A stretch of 64,000 bases of DNA, from contig CAVZZJ010000002.1 in the NCBI GenBank assembly GCA_963779735.1, forward strand, positions 434,001 through 498,000. The letters are read 5' to 3'. The stretch comes from Bog-473 sp963779735. Its GTDB lineage: Bacteria > Actinomycetota > Acidimicrobiia > Acidimicrobiales > RAAP-2. Every line of letters starts with the position of its first letter. The first letter of the stretch is position 1. Made by a program: the position numbers and the translations under genes. Under the pieces are notes generated by a model that saw only the letters and a program-made list of their open reading frames with translations, had not been told where the DNA came from and did no database searches. This document shows, one piece after another, positions 9,036 through 17,941 of the stretch.

Positions 9036-10250
9036 CTATCGGTGCCGGAGGGTCTGTAGTCGCCGCACCGCTTCGTCTATGACCTCGAGCTTCTTGCAGA
9101 AGGCGAAGCGCACAAGAGCTCGACCGGACTCTGGATCCCCGTAGAACACCGACGCCGGTACCGCGACGACGCCGCAGCGCTCCGGGAGCCGTCGGCAGAA
9201 ATCTACGCCGTCTTGGTCTCCGAGAGCTCGGATGTCGATCATGGCGAAGTAGGTCGCCATCGGTCGGAAGACCTCGAATCCGGCAGCGATGAGTCCATCA
9301 CACAGCCGGTCGCGTCGGAGCGCCAGGTCAGAGGCCGCACGAGCGAAGAACTCATCGGGCAGGCCAAGACCGATGGCAACCGCCGGCTGGAATGGGGCGC
9401 CATTGACGTACGTCAAGAACTGCTTGACCGTGCGCACCGCGTCCACCATCGGCGCAGGTCCACAGATCCAACCGATTTTCCATCCGGTGAAGGAGAACGA
9501 CTTCCCGGCGCTCGAGACGGTCAAGGTCCGCTCACGCATTCCAGGCAAGGAGGCCAACGGGATGTGGCGTCCCTCGAACACCAGGTGCTCGTACACCTCG
9601 TCGGTGACGACCAGGAGATCAGCTTCGATACAGGCCTTGGCGATGCAGGCCAGTTCTGCGGCATCAAAGACCTTTCCAGTGGGATTGTGCGGGGAATTGA
9701 GCAGGAGCAGGCGGGTCCGCGGATTGATGGCCGCAGCAAGCTCCTCGACCTCGAAATTCCACGACGGCGGCCGAAGTGGCACGACCCGACGCGTCGCTCC
9801 GGCCATGGCCACGGCCGGAGCGTATGAGTCATAGGTGGGCTCGAACATCACGACCTCGTCGGTGGGCTCGCACAGTGCGAGCATGGCGGCGGCAATGGCT
9901 TCGGTGGCGCCGGCCGTCACCAGGACTTCTCTGTCAGGGTCGTACTCCAACTCGTAGAAGCGCCGCTGATGAGCGGCGATCGCCCGGCGCAGATCGGGAG
10001 TACCCAACCCCGGGGGGTACTGGTTGTATCCGTCCCGAATGGCCTCGATCGCGGCCTCGGCCATGACCGTGGGCCCGTCCGAATCGGGAAATCCCTGCCC
10101 GAGGTTGATCGACCCGGTGCGCTCGGCGAGCATGGACATCTCGGCGAAGATGGTGACCCCGAATGCCTGGAATCTCGAGGCCAGGAGCGGCCTCGGGGGC
10201 CGGACATAACCGGCGGCATCGTCCCTGCCGGCGCATCCTGTCACTGGCAC
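9036..10250 (-). CDS. Class I/II PLP-dependent aminotransferase
   Basis: A 404-residue fold-type I aminotransferase. Landmarks are NLGQGFPD, NQYPPGLG, the PHNPTGKVF loop that holds the cofactor, DEVYEHLVF, and SSAGKSFSFTGWKIGW, in which the first Lys forms the Schiff base. The sequence resembles kynurenine/methionine aminotransferases and the DapC group of succinyldiaminopimelate aminotransferases. Substrate choice cannot be settled from sequence alone, so no symbol is given. The first available start, GTG 10250, has a poor ribosome site, and the true N terminus may be somewhat later. It lies downstream of the WYL regulator on the same strand. Confidence 0.88.
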   Translation of the reverse strand: MPVTGCAGRDDAAGYVRPPRPLLASRFQAFGVTIFAEMSMLAERTGSINLGQGFPDSDGPTVMAEAAIEAIRDGYNQYPPGLGTPDLRRAIAAHQRRFYELEYDPDREVLVTAGATEAIAAAMLALCEPTDEVVMFEPTYDSYAPAVAMAGATRRVVPLRPPSWNFEVEELAAAINPRTRLLLLNSPHNPTGKVFDAAELACIAKACIEADLLVVTDEVYEHLVFEGRHIPLASLPGMRERTLTVSSAGKSFSFTGWKIGWICGPAPMVDAVRTVKQFLTYVNGAPFQPAVAIGLGLPDEFFARAASDLALRRDRLCDGLIAAGFEVFRPMATYFAMIDIRALGDQDGVDFCRRLPERCGVVAVPASVFYGDPESGRALVRFAFCKKLEVIDEAVRRLQTLRHR

Positions 10251-10368
10251 AGCTTACGAGAGGTCATACCATGGGCCAGGCCCGAATCGTCCAGGACGAG
10301 GTGGCCTGCGGTCGCGCTCAGGGTGACATCGGCCTCAACCGAGAGGTAGGAGGTGGTTCGTTCCGAGG

Positions 10369-11355
10369 TCAAGAGGGGCCCTCCACCGTGGCTCTGGCAA
10401 AGCGAGTCGCCCAGTTTCGTATGTGCTCTACGAGTTCGGGAGGGTGCCGAACGATGAACTCCGCCTCGGTAGCGCCGAGCGCCAGCGTGGCCCAATCCAG
10501 CGACTCCGTTCTGATTCGGACGTGGCAGCTCGAGCCACCGTGATCCGAGACACTGGCCCATTGGCCGATCCGACTTCTCACTACGTCGGACGGGGCTGCG
10601 ACCACGGCATCGACAGTGAAGGGTCGCGGTGCCTGGGCTATCCCCGCGCGCACAAAGGCTGTGGCATCGTCGGCCGGCAGGGTTCGGGGTAGGAAACGAG
10701 CCCCGGTCGTCTGGGGGAGCGTGAGCCGGTCGAGGCGGAAGCTGCGCCAGTCGTCGCGGCTGAGGTCGTACGCCACCAGGTACCAGTTCCGGCCGAGGGA
10801 TACCAGGCGGTGCGGTTCGACCCGCCGATGGGAGCGCTCCTGGTCCGCCGCGATGTACTCGAAGGCGAGAAGCTCGGCGTCACGGCAGGCCTGGGCCAGC
10901 GTGGTGAGGATCTCTGCGTTGACACTGGTACCCGACACAGCCCACGTCCCCGACTCGGTGGCGGCGCGTAGCGCGTCGACTCGGCGACGCAGCCGCTTTG
11001 GCATCACCTGGACCACCTTGCCGAGCGCCCGGACGGAGGCCTCGGCGACCCCCGCCACCGGGCTCTGTGCGGCGCCGAGCAGACCAACCGCCAGGGCCAC
11101 AGCCTCCTCGTCATCGAGAACCAGGGGAGGTAGGGCTGCACCCGGGGCCAACTGATAGCCCCCGTCGACGCCGCGCTGTGCATCGACCGGATAGCCGAGG
11201 TCGCGGAGTCGTTCGATATCGCGACGCAGCGTACGCAGCGAGACGCCGAGTCGGTCGGCCAGGTCCGCACCCGACCAGTACCGGCGCGCCTGAAGGAGGG
11301 AGAGGAGCCGGAGCATCCGCGAGCTGGAGTTCGCCACACCCGAAGTCTGTCGCAT
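10369..11355 (-). CDS. WYL-domain transcriptional regulator
   Basis: A 328-residue regulator. Residues about 10-65 form a DeoR/HTH_11-type winged helix (WSGADLADRLGVSLRTLRRDI). The C-terminal part is a WYL domain with RNWYLVAYD and WRSFRLDRL, which binds an unknown ligand or nucleic acid. The ATG at 11355 (MRQTSG) is preferred; an in-frame ATG at 11376 is possible. It faces the DinB-type gene at 11429 across a 73-base gap, a common arrangement in actinobacteria in which the WYL protein controls the small enzyme. Confidence 0.88.
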   Translation of the reverse strand: MRQTSGVANSSSRMLRLLSLLQARRYWSGADLADRLGVSLRTLRRDIERLRDLGYPVDAQRGVDGGYQLAPGAALPPLVLDDEEAVALAVGLLGAAQSPVAGVAEASVRALGKVVQVMPKRLRRRVDALRAATESGTWAVSGTSVNAEILTTLAQACRDAELLAFEYIAADQERSHRRVEPHRLVSLGRNWYLVAYDLSRDDWRSFRLDRLTLPQTTGARFLPRTLPADDATAFVRAGIAQAPRPFTVDAVVAAPSDVVRSRIGQWASVSDHGGSSCHVRIRTESLDWATLALGATEAEFIVRHPPELVEHIRNWATRFARATVEGPS

Positions 11356-11428
11356 ATTGAGGACGTAAAGTGGCACTAATAGCTCCTAGAGTCCGGCGCG
11401 GACACCTACACCGAACGAAGGGACCCAC

Positions 11429-11947
11429 ATGACGAACACCAGCGCACTGACCACCGAGCAGGCCGACCTGCTCGAGACCCTGGCCAAGCACCGCTCCTTC
11501 CTGCGCTTGACCGCCCGAGGGCTCACCAATGAGCAGCTCAGGGAACGGACCACGGTCAGCGAACTCTGCATCGGCGGCCTGCTCAAGCACGTCGCGGCGG
11601 TCGAGCAGGGATGGGCCGCTTTCATCGTGGACGGGCCCGGCGATCGCGGCCCATTCGACGAGGCCAGTGTGGCCGCGGACAGCGAAGGATTCCGGGTGCG
11701 AGAGGACGACACGGCGGAGTTCCTTCTTGCGGTGTACGACTCGGTCGCCAAGGCCACCGATGCGCTTATTGCCGGTCTGCCCGACCTCGACATCGCCCAT
11801 CCTCTGCCCGAGGCGCCGTGGTTCGAACCTGGTGCACGTTGGTCGGCCAGGAGGGTGGTACTGCACATCATCGCCGAGACCGCCCAACATGCCGGCCACG
11901 CCGATATCATCCGCGAGGCGATCGACGGAGCGAAGACAATGGGATGA
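11429..11947 (+). CDS. DinB/DUF664-type metal-binding protein
   Basis: A 172-residue four-helix-bundle protein. The spaced histidines KHVAAVE (about residue 53) and HIIAETAQHAGHADI (about 142-156) match the metal triad of the DinB superfamily, which includes mycothiol- and bacillithiol-dependent S-transferases and isomerases. The closing segment HAGHADIIREAIDG is characteristic of DUF664. AAGGGA lies upstream of ATG 11429. Being divergent from the WYL regulator suggests it is the regulated target. The reaction is unknown. Confidence 0.82.
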   Translation: MTNTSALTTEQADLLETLAKHRSFLRLTARGLTNEQLRERTTVSELCIGGLLKHVAAVEQGWAAFIVDGPGDRGPFDEASVAADSEGFRVREDDTAEFLLAVYDSVAKATDALIAGLPDLDIAHPLPEAPWFEPGARWSARRVVLHIIAETAQHAGHADIIREAIDGAKTMG

Positions 11948-12132
11948 TCGGCGGGGTCAGGGTGTGGAATCCGGTCGCCGGCTCACCACCGAACCGGTTG
12001 ATGCCCGTCCCGGCATTCGCATCATGGGCAACTCAACGTGGACTCAACGCGTCCTCGAACGGTAAAAACCGGTTGAAATGGCTTGTCCCTGGGCGTACCG
12101 TTGAATCACAGGTGAGCCTCAGTGAGGTGGTC

Positions 12133-12429
12133 ATGGCGTTCATTCAGGTGATCGAAATCAGAACTACCCGACCTGACGAAGTCGAAGCGCTGGTCGCAGA
12201 GTGGCGAACGCAGACCGCGGGACGGCGAACCGCCATCCGAGGCACGTTCACGCAGGACAGGGAGCGACCGAACACCTACGTCCAGCTGGTGGAATTTCCG
12301 TCGTACGAGGATGCAATGGTCAACTCAGACCTCCCCGAGACGGCAATCTTTGCCGAACGCCTGGGCCAGTTGTGTGATGGGCCCATGCTGTTCCGCAATC
12401 TCGACGTGCGAAGCGTCGAGGAGTTGTGA
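12133..12429 (+). CDS. Small dimeric alpha/beta-barrel (ABM-like) protein
   Basis: A 98-residue protein, MAFIQVIEIRTT... to ...FRNLDVRSVEEL. The alternation of strand, helix, strand (IQVIEIRT, PDEVEALVAEWRTQ, YVQLVEFPSYEDAM) fits a ferredoxin-like dimeric barrel of the antibiotic-biosynthesis-monooxygenase type. I cannot assign a reaction. ATG 12133 is preceded by GAGG (12124-12127). The next gene in the same direction is a cupin, and the pair may form a small operon. Confidence 0.65.
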   Translation: MAFIQVIEIRTTRPDEVEALVAEWRTQTAGRRTAIRGTFTQDRERPNTYVQLVEFPSYEDAMVNSDLPETAIFAERLGQLCDGPMLFRNLDVRSVEEL

Positions 12430-12558
12430 CGACCCAGGCAATCGAGCGAAGGGACCCGCCAATGAGCCGAATGCATGAGACAACCGTCTCCTTGTGACGC
12501 CTGCCATATGCGGTCGTTGACGCCTCAATCAGAAGCGACACCCAAAGAGGAGGTCAAG

Positions 12559-12921
12559 ATGTCCAAACTGGTTCGCAAGAGCCTGAACACACCCGACGAG
12601 TCCCGCCCGTTCGAGGGCGGAACTGGTCAGCTTGAAGTCGTGAATGCTGAGGGCGGTGCCGTGGGTCGGGCCACTTTCCTACCGGGGTGGAGGTGGTCAG
12701 AGCACGTAAAGCCCATCGCCAAGACGGACAGCTGTCAGGCCGCCCACACGGGATACTTCATCTCCGGCCGGATGAAGGTCGTTAGCGACGATGGCGAAGA
12801 GATGGAGTATGGCCCCGGAGATTTTGCCATCATGGAACCGGGACACGACGCCTGGATCGTTGGCGACGAGCCTTGTGTGGTGATCGATTGGCAGGGATAC
12901 GCCGACTACGCCAAACGCTGA
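12559..12921 (+). CDS. Small cupin-domain protein
   Basis: A 120-residue single cupin: GWRWSEHVKPIAKTDSC, AAHTGYFISGRMKV, GPGDFAIMEPGHDAW. AAGAGGAGG (12545-12553) precedes ATG 12559 with ideal spacing, so the shorter start is chosen over upstream in-frame codons. The barrel may bind a metal, but the first motif has only one obvious histidine (SEHVKP). Likely a cytoplasmic sensor or small isomerase; function unknown. Confidence 0.78.
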   Translation: MSKLVRKSLNTPDESRPFEGGTGQLEVVNAEGGAVGRATFLPGWRWSEHVKPIAKTDSCQAAHTGYFISGRMKVVSDDGEEMEYGPGDFAIMEPGHDAWIVGDEPCVVIDWQGYADYAKR

Positions 12922-13066
12922 CATGAGGTAGCGATTTGGCAAGCGGGTTGGACTGTTCAACTTCTCAGAGCTCCAAGCTGGCCTACCCAGCTGTGCCGAT
13001 TTGGACGCAGAAAGGCTCGTCTTCGTCGACTACCTTCGGGTTGGCAACGCGGACGTAGGTGTACGT

Positions 13067-14518
13067 ATGAGTGGGAGTTCCGAGGTTGAGACTGACTACC
13101 TCGTCGTAGGCGCGGGGGCACTCGGGATGGGGTTCGTGGACACCCTGATCCAGAACTGCGACTCCGACGTCGTGATGATCGACCGGCGGCATCGGGCCGG
13201 TGGTCACTGGCTCGACTCCTACCCATTCGTCCAATTGCACCAGCCGTCCATGAACTACGGCGTGAACTCGACCCCGCTCGGTCAGGACCGAATCGAGCCA
13301 GCCGGAAGGGACACAGGTTTCTACGAGCGAGCCACTGGAACGGAGATCTGTGGCTACTACGACGAGATCATGCGTCACCGATTGCTGGCGTCGGGCCGGG
13401 TGCGGTTCTTTCCGATGTGCGACTACCTCGGTGACCGGCGGTTCCGGTCAAGATTGACCGGCGTGGAGACGAGGGCATCGGTGCGTCGTAGCGTCGTCGA
13501 CGCCACCTATATGGAGTCTCGCGTACCGGCCATTGACCCACCGCCGTTCGAGGTATCCGACGGGGTCACGTGTGTCCCGGTCGGTGGGCTCGCCAGGGTC
13601 ACGAAGCCTTTTGCCGGCTACGTGATCGTCGGGGGTGGCAAGACGGCCATGGACGCTGGGGTGTGGCTGCTCGCTCAGGGTACTCCGCCTCACGACATCA
13701 CGTGGATACGTCCGCGCGACTCGTGGATCCTGAATCGCGCCTTCTTCCAGCCCCGACAGGGCGTCGTTCGCACCTTCGAAGGAGTCGTCTTACATGTCGA
13801 GGCGGTCGCCGAGTGCGACTCGATCGAACAGGTCTACGAGCGACTGGAAGAACACCAGGTGATGTTGCGCATGGACCGCTCCGTCGAGCCGTCGATGCTG
13901 AAGGGCGCCACCGTAAGTCCCGGAGAGCTTGACGAGCTGCGACGCATCGAGAACGTGGTCAGGCTCGGGCATGTCGAGCGGATCGACCCGGACATGATCA
14001 TCCTTGAGGAGGGAGAGGTCCCCACCGCTCCCGATCACCTGCACGTCCACTGCGCGTCAGCCGGACTGAGCGACAAGCCACCGAAGCCGATCTTTGCCGA
14101 CGACAACATCCTCCTTCAACCGGTGACGCGTGTCAGTATCAGCCTCTCGGCGGGACTGATCGGCTTCGTCGAAGCATCAGCACGGTCGGCGGAGGAGAAG
14201 AATCGGCTGTGCCGCCCGAACGCGTGGTTCCAAACGGCGTTCGATTGGACACGCCACCTGTTGACCGGGATGAGGACCGAGTTGGAGTGGCAGAGTGCTC
14301 CCGATGTCGTGGCGTGGGTGGAGACGTCGCGCCTCAATCTTGTGAAGGGTCTCGATGAGCACCCCGACAAGGCCTCGGTGGCAGACCTGCAGAGGCGGTT
14401 CGCCACGGCGCTATTTCCCGCTCTGGCCAAGCTCGATGAGTTCGCGTCGCACGCCACGCTCGCCGAGCGTGCACGGATGTTCGAGCCGGGCGCGCAACCC
14501 AAGTCGAACGCGTCGTAG
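13067..14518 (+). CDS. FAD/NAD(P)-binding flavoprotein (monooxygenase-like)
   Basis: A 483-residue protein with two dinucleotide-binding folds. The first, VVGAGALGMGF near residue 15 followed by DRRHRAGGHW, should hold FAD. The second, VIVGGGKTAMDAG near residue 187, should hold NAD(P)H. The two-fold plan is that of flavin monooxygenases, but I do not see the clear FxGxxxHxxxW fingerprint of Baeyer-Villiger enzymes, so the reaction is open. ATG 13067 directly precedes the first fold; upstream in-frame codons are less likely. No partner gene is evident; the next gene, an SDR, is convergent. Confidence 0.75.
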   Translation: MSGSSEVETDYLVVGAGALGMGFVDTLIQNCDSDVVMIDRRHRAGGHWLDSYPFVQLHQPSMNYGVNSTPLGQDRIEPAGRDTGFYERATGTEICGYYDEIMRHRLLASGRVRFFPMCDYLGDRRFRSRLTGVETRASVRRSVVDATYMESRVPAIDPPPFEVSDGVTCVPVGGLARVTKPFAGYVIVGGGKTAMDAGVWLLAQGTPPHDITWIRPRDSWILNRAFFQPRQGVVRTFEGVVLHVEAVAECDSIEQVYERLEEHQVMLRMDRSVEPSMLKGATVSPGELDELRRIENVVRLGHVERIDPDMIILEEGEVPTAPDHLHVHCASAGLSDKPPKPIFADDNILLQPVTRVSISLSAGLIGFVEASARSAEEKNRLCRPNAWFQTAFDWTRHLLTGMRTELEWQSAPDVVAWVETSRLNLVKGLDEHPDKASVADLQRRFATALFPALAKLDEFASHATLAERARMFEPGAQPKSNAS

Positions 14519-14563
14519 CCATTCCCCCCTCCCCGCTCTCTGCCCCCCCTGGCGTCGCAGCCT

Positions 14564-15397
14564 TCAGCGTTCGCCATCGCTACCCTCGGAGTCCTGCAGG
14601 ACGATCTTCGCTACCTGCTTGGCGATGAAGGCTTCCGGGTCCTGGGCCCTGGGAACGAGCGCCTCCTCACGCAGCTGCGGGTGGGTGAGGAGCAGGAAGC
14701 GGTTCGCCAGTATGGCTGTGCGGACCTGCTCTCCCACCGCCTCGCCGCTCAACAGCTCGAGTTCGTCCCCGGGACCATGCAGCTTGACGGGTGGACCCCA
14801 GAACGTCATCTGCCGCCCTATGTTCGTGGCGACCGGGCCGGGGCACAAGCAGGTGACACCGATCCCCTTGGGCCGTAGGTACAGGGCAAGGGACTCCGAT
14901 AGGGCGACGACCGCGCCCTTGGTCGCCGCGTAGGGTAGCCGCTCATAGGAGTACGCGAAGAGGGCGGCCGTGGAAGCAGTGTTCACTATGTGGCCCGAGC
15001 CGCGCTCGAGGAGGAGCGGCAAGAAGCTCGCGTTGCTTCGCACGACGGACAGCAGGTTCACACTGATGATGCGCTCCCATTCTGAGAGCGGTATGTGCTC
15101 GGGGAGGCCGACGGCCAGGAGCCCGACGTTGTTCATCACGATGTCTACCGCAGCGAACGTGGAGAGGGCGAGGTCACGGGCCGTGTCGAAATCGGCCTGA
15201 CTCGTAACGTCGAGCCGCGTACCCACGCTCGATCCACCACGCTGAGTCGCTTCCTCGGCGACGGCGACCGCTGCACCCTGGTCAAGGTCGGTGACCACGA
15301 CGTGGGCTCCAGCTGCTGCCAACGCCAGCGCCGTACCTCGCCCGATCCCGCTCCCGCCTCCGGTGATGACGGCGACCTTCCCGGCGATCGTGTCCAT
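14564..15397 (-). CDS. Short-chain dehydrogenase/reductase
   Basis: A 277-residue classical SDR, NAD(P)-dependent oxidoreductase. It has TGGGSGIGRG for the cofactor, NNVG, Ser in NTASTAAL and the catalytic YAATK. The C-terminal part from about residue 200 is longer than in minimal SDRs. AAGGGAGAG lies just upstream of ATG 15397. The gene is convergent with the flavoprotein and follows the TIGR03085-type gene on the same strand; a joint role is possible but unproved. Confidence 0.88.
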   Translation of the reverse strand: MDTIAGKVAVITGGGSGIGRGTALALAAAGAHVVVTDLDQGAAVAVAEEATQRGGSSVGTRLDVTSQADFDTARDLALSTFAAVDIVMNNVGLLAVGLPEHIPLSEWERIISVNLLSVVRSNASFLPLLLERGSGHIVNTASTAALFAYSYERLPYAATKGAVVALSESLALYLRPKGIGVTCLCPGPVATNIGRQMTFWGPPVKLHGPGDELELLSGEAVGEQVRTAILANRFLLLTHPQLREEALVPRAQDPEAFIAKQVAKIVLQDSEGSDGER

Positions 15398-15509
15398 GGC
15401 TCTCCCTTCCCGACCCTACGGCTTCCCAAAGGGGAAGGTACTCCACGCGGCTGCGAGCTCGACCGGAAGGCGACGCCGGTCGAACGGCCCCGATGGCTCA
15501 TCTCCGTCG

Positions 15510-16103
15510 TCAGATGCCGGTGCTCGCATTTCGTAGCGCGACCATCGCATCGGCACTGCCCTCGACGCCGACCTGGGCCGCATCGCGGCGCCCGCTCAAG
15601 AAGAGGAGCAACTCGGTCGGTTCGCCGCTGACCACGGCTCCCCCGGCGGAACCGAAGTGCCGATGCTTCCCCCGGGGTCCGCGCAGTTCCAAGCCGTGCG
15701 GTCGGATCTGGCGCGCGACGCGCCGGCCGATGAAGCCGGTCATCCGCCAAGCGATCGGCTCAAGATCGGGACGGTCGGTCCGCCGGTCTCGACCGTTGGC
15801 TCGCCGAACATCTTCGTGGTGGATGAAATATTCGCCACCGTTGAGAAGTGTCCGGATCCGCGGCACACGCCACGGCACAAGAGGGGGACCGGTGCGCAGC
15901 CTACCGATCAGGACGGGAAAGCCCCGGGCTTTCTCCATCGACATTCGCTCGCCATTCCAACGCTTGAAATGCTCGCGCAGCGCCAGGTGTGCTGCAAGGT
16001 CCAGCGTCGTCCATCCTTCACAAAGGGTTGGAGCGTCGGGCCCAAGCTCGACCAGCAGGTCGCACAACTCGCGACGCTCGCGCACGTCGATCGGCTCAGC
16101 CAT
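15510..16103 (-). CDS. TIGR03085-type metal-binding protein (DinB/maleylpyruvate isomerase superfamily)
   Basis: A 197-residue protein beginning MAEPIDVRERRELCDLL, with LCEGWTTLDLAAHLALRE (the first helix-turn histidine) and GGEYFIHHEDVRRA (central His pair). This pattern is seen in the actinobacterial TIGR03085 family, related to mycothiol-dependent maleylpyruvate isomerase N-terminal domains. Substrate is unknown. It lies about 110 bases upstream of the SDR at 14564 on the same strand. Confidence 0.82.
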   Translation of the reverse strand: MAEPIDVRERRELCDLLVELGPDAPTLCEGWTTLDLAAHLALREHFKRWNGERMSMEKARGFPVLIGRLRTGPPLVPWRVPRIRTLLNGGEYFIHHEDVRRANGRDRRTDRPDLEPIAWRMTGFIGRRVARQIRPHGLELRGPRGKHRHFGSAGGAVVSGEPTELLLFLSGRRDAAQVGVEGSADAMVALRNASTGI

Positions 16104-16230
16104 CGCAACGGAGCCTAGACCGTGGACGGGTTAGGGTCGCTCACCGGAGGTGAACACGCACGGGGCACCGTCATCCCGACCTCACCCGAGCCCGTGTCCT
16201 GCGACGGTTGGGTCCAGGCACGTACAGTGG

Positions 16231-16830
16231 CTAAGACGTTTCGCGGCGCTTGCCTTCGAACCGACTGATGAAGCGCTCGACGAATGCCACCGTCTCCGAG
16301 TGGCCCGTTGAGAGCTCGAGGACCTCCTCCTCAATCACGAGGAATCTGGAGATACTCGATATCAACACGGCGGCCACGATTGGCGGACACTCGCCGCTCT
16401 GAACCTCGTACCGCTTGAGAATCGTCGTGAGCGCCTTGAGTTGCTCCGCTCGGAAGCGAGCCGCCGCGGCGGTCATCTCTATTCTTATGGCCTTGCGATG
16501 GTTCGCCAAGGCCACGAACTCCATCGTCATGGTTGTCCCTCTCGGTTCGCTGCAGAAGTCCCAGAGTGCCCACAGAGGCTGGTCTGAGGAGAGGGCCTCG
16601 GCCTGAAGTTGCAGTCGCTGCTCTGTTCGCCGCTTGTGCAGAGCCAGGAAGAGGTCGTCCATGGTCCGGAAGTAGTAGTGCACCAACGCAGGCTTCACGC
16701 CCGCCTCGGCCGCGACTCGGCGCGAGGTCACGGCGGCGTAGCCCTCCGCCAACATCAACGATTCCGCCGAATCCAACAGGGTGGCACGCGTCTTGGATGT
16801 CTCTGAGCCGAATCTGCGAGTCGTTACCAT
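16231..16830 (-). CDS. TetR-family repressor, paralogue 1
   Basis: A 199-residue regulator. The N-terminal helix-turn-helix runs from RATLLDSAESLMLAEGYAAV through TSRRVAAEAGVKPALVHYYF, followed by FRTMDDLFLAL. The C-terminal ligand pocket is specific to this pair. It is very similar along its whole length to the TetR at 19260-19880; by eye roughly three quarters of positions are identical, so the two arose by duplication. It faces an SDR and P450 cluster across 245 bases and probably represses them and itself. Confidence 0.92.
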   Translation of the reverse strand: MVTTRRFGSETSKTRATLLDSAESLMLAEGYAAVTSRRVAAEAGVKPALVHYYFRTMDDLFLALHKRRTEQRLQLQAEALSSDQPLWALWDFCSEPRGTTMTMEFVALANHRKAIRIEMTAAAARFRAEQLKALTTILKRYEVQSGECPPIVAAVLISSISRFLVIEEEVLELSTGHSETVAFVERFISRFEGKRRETS

Positions 16831-16948
16831 GGTTCCATGGTAGGGCGCGGCGTCCTCCCGAGCTTTCCGTGAGCACGACCTAGTGAGATCGAGTCCCGAG
16901 TTAGCATCCTCCCCGAGACTTGCGCGCTTGCCGGCCGAGGATCCGGCG

Positions 16949-16965
16949 TGCTAAGCAGTTGCCCA
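16949..16965. promoter_or_regulatory. Copy 1 of a motif shared with the P450 gene upstream region
   Basis: The 17-base sequence TGCTAAGCAGTTGCCCA lies between the divergent TetR and SDR genes. A second copy, at 17898-17914 before the first P450 gene, shares TGCTAAG-N4-TGCCCA. Thirteen of 17 bases match. The placement suggests a TetR operator or shared promoter element. A looser TGCTAGG-N3-TGCCA occurs at 19889-19903 next to the second TetR. Confidence 0.4.
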
Positions 16966-17075
16966 GTACTCTTCGGCATAGACCGTGCGTAAGGGGGTGA
17001 TCGTGGGCGTTGGGCGGGCGGGTCCACTCTCGGTCAACGGCGGCGACCTTCCGACCCCCTCGGCGCCTTGAGGCA

Positions 17076-17846
17076 ATGAACAGAGAGCGACTCCGAGAGC
17101 TCTTCGACATGACCGGGCGAGTGGTCGTCGTGACAGGCGGTACTCGGGGCATCGGTCGCGCCCTGGCAGAGGGATATATCTCTGCCGGAGCCAAGGTGGC
17201 CGTGGTCAGTCGGAACGATGCCGACTGCAAGGAAACCGAGCGGCATCTGCGCGACGTCGGTGGCGACGCGATCGGATTCGCGGCCGACGTGGGCCGCCTC
17301 GAAGACGTCGCCCAGATCGTGGACCGCACCATTGCGGCGTTCGGTGGAATCGATCTCCTGGTCAACAATGCGGGGATCACCGGGCGACAGCCCGTCGGCT
17401 CTTACACGGTCGAAGAGTGGCAACGCATCTTCGACATCAACGTGAGGGGCCCGGTCTTCCTGCTCCAAGAAGCGCTTCCGCACCTCAAGAGAAGTCGACA
17501 TGGGGTGGTGCTGAACATCATCTCGATCGCCGCCTTCCTGAACTCACGGGACTCTCCCATTTACGGCTCGAGCAAGGCGGCCCTCCTGGCGCACACTCGG
17601 GCCGCAGCTGCCGAACTCGCTCTGCATGGCATTCGGGTGAACGGCCTCGTCCCGGGACCGTTCGACACCGACCTCATCCGCCAGGTCAGCAGCGATCCAC
17701 AGAAGGTCGGTCAGGCGACATTGCTCAAACGGGTGGCCCACCCGGACGAGGCGGTGGGGCCGGCTCTGTTGCTGACCTCCGACGCCGGGAGTTTCATCAC
17801 CGGCCAGGTGCTGTTCGTCGATGGCGGCTACGTCGTCGCGCGCTGA
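17076..17846 (+). CDS. Short-chain dehydrogenase/reductase
   Basis: A 256-residue SDR with all catalytic landmarks: TGGTRGIGRALAEG for the cofactor, NNAGITG, Ser in NIISIAAF and YGSSK, ending FVDGGYVVAR. It probably oxidises or reduces a secondary alcohol made by the adjacent P450. I start it at ATG 17076 (MNRERLRELF), as earlier in-frame codons give a low-complexity arginine-rich leader. The P450 gene follows 95 bases later in the same direction. Confidence 0.9.
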   Translation: MNRERLRELFDMTGRVVVVTGGTRGIGRALAEGYISAGAKVAVVSRNDADCKETERHLRDVGGDAIGFAADVGRLEDVAQIVDRTIAAFGGIDLLVNNAGITGRQPVGSYTVEEWQRIFDINVRGPVFLLQEALPHLKRSRHGVVLNIISIAAFLNSRDSPIYGSSKAALLAHTRAAAAELALHGIRVNGLVPGPFDTDLIRQVSSDPQKVGQATLLKRVAHPDEAVGPALLLTSDAGSFITGQVLFVDGGYVVAR

Positions 17847-17897
17847 TCCGAACCACGTGCGCAGAGTGCCCGCAGCGTTGACATCCATGCGCCGGGA

Positions 17898-17914
17898 TGC
17901 TAAGTCTCTGCCCA
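17898..17914. promoter_or_regulatory. Copy 2 of the shared TetR/P450 region motif
   Basis: TGCTAAGTCTCTGCCCA lies 27 bases before the P450 start. It matches copy 1 at 16949-16965 at the two ends (TGCTAAG and TGCCCA) with a variable four-base centre, as expected for a protein-binding site or promoter pair. Confidence 0.4.
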
Positions 17915-17941
17915 ACATTGGCGTGATAGGAAGGTGGCTGC

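Noticed and set aside
11611..12132. Upstream extension of the small barrel protein at 12133
   Set aside because: It overlaps the DinB-type gene in another frame and reads as arginine-rich low-complexity sequence; ATG 12133 with GAGG is better.
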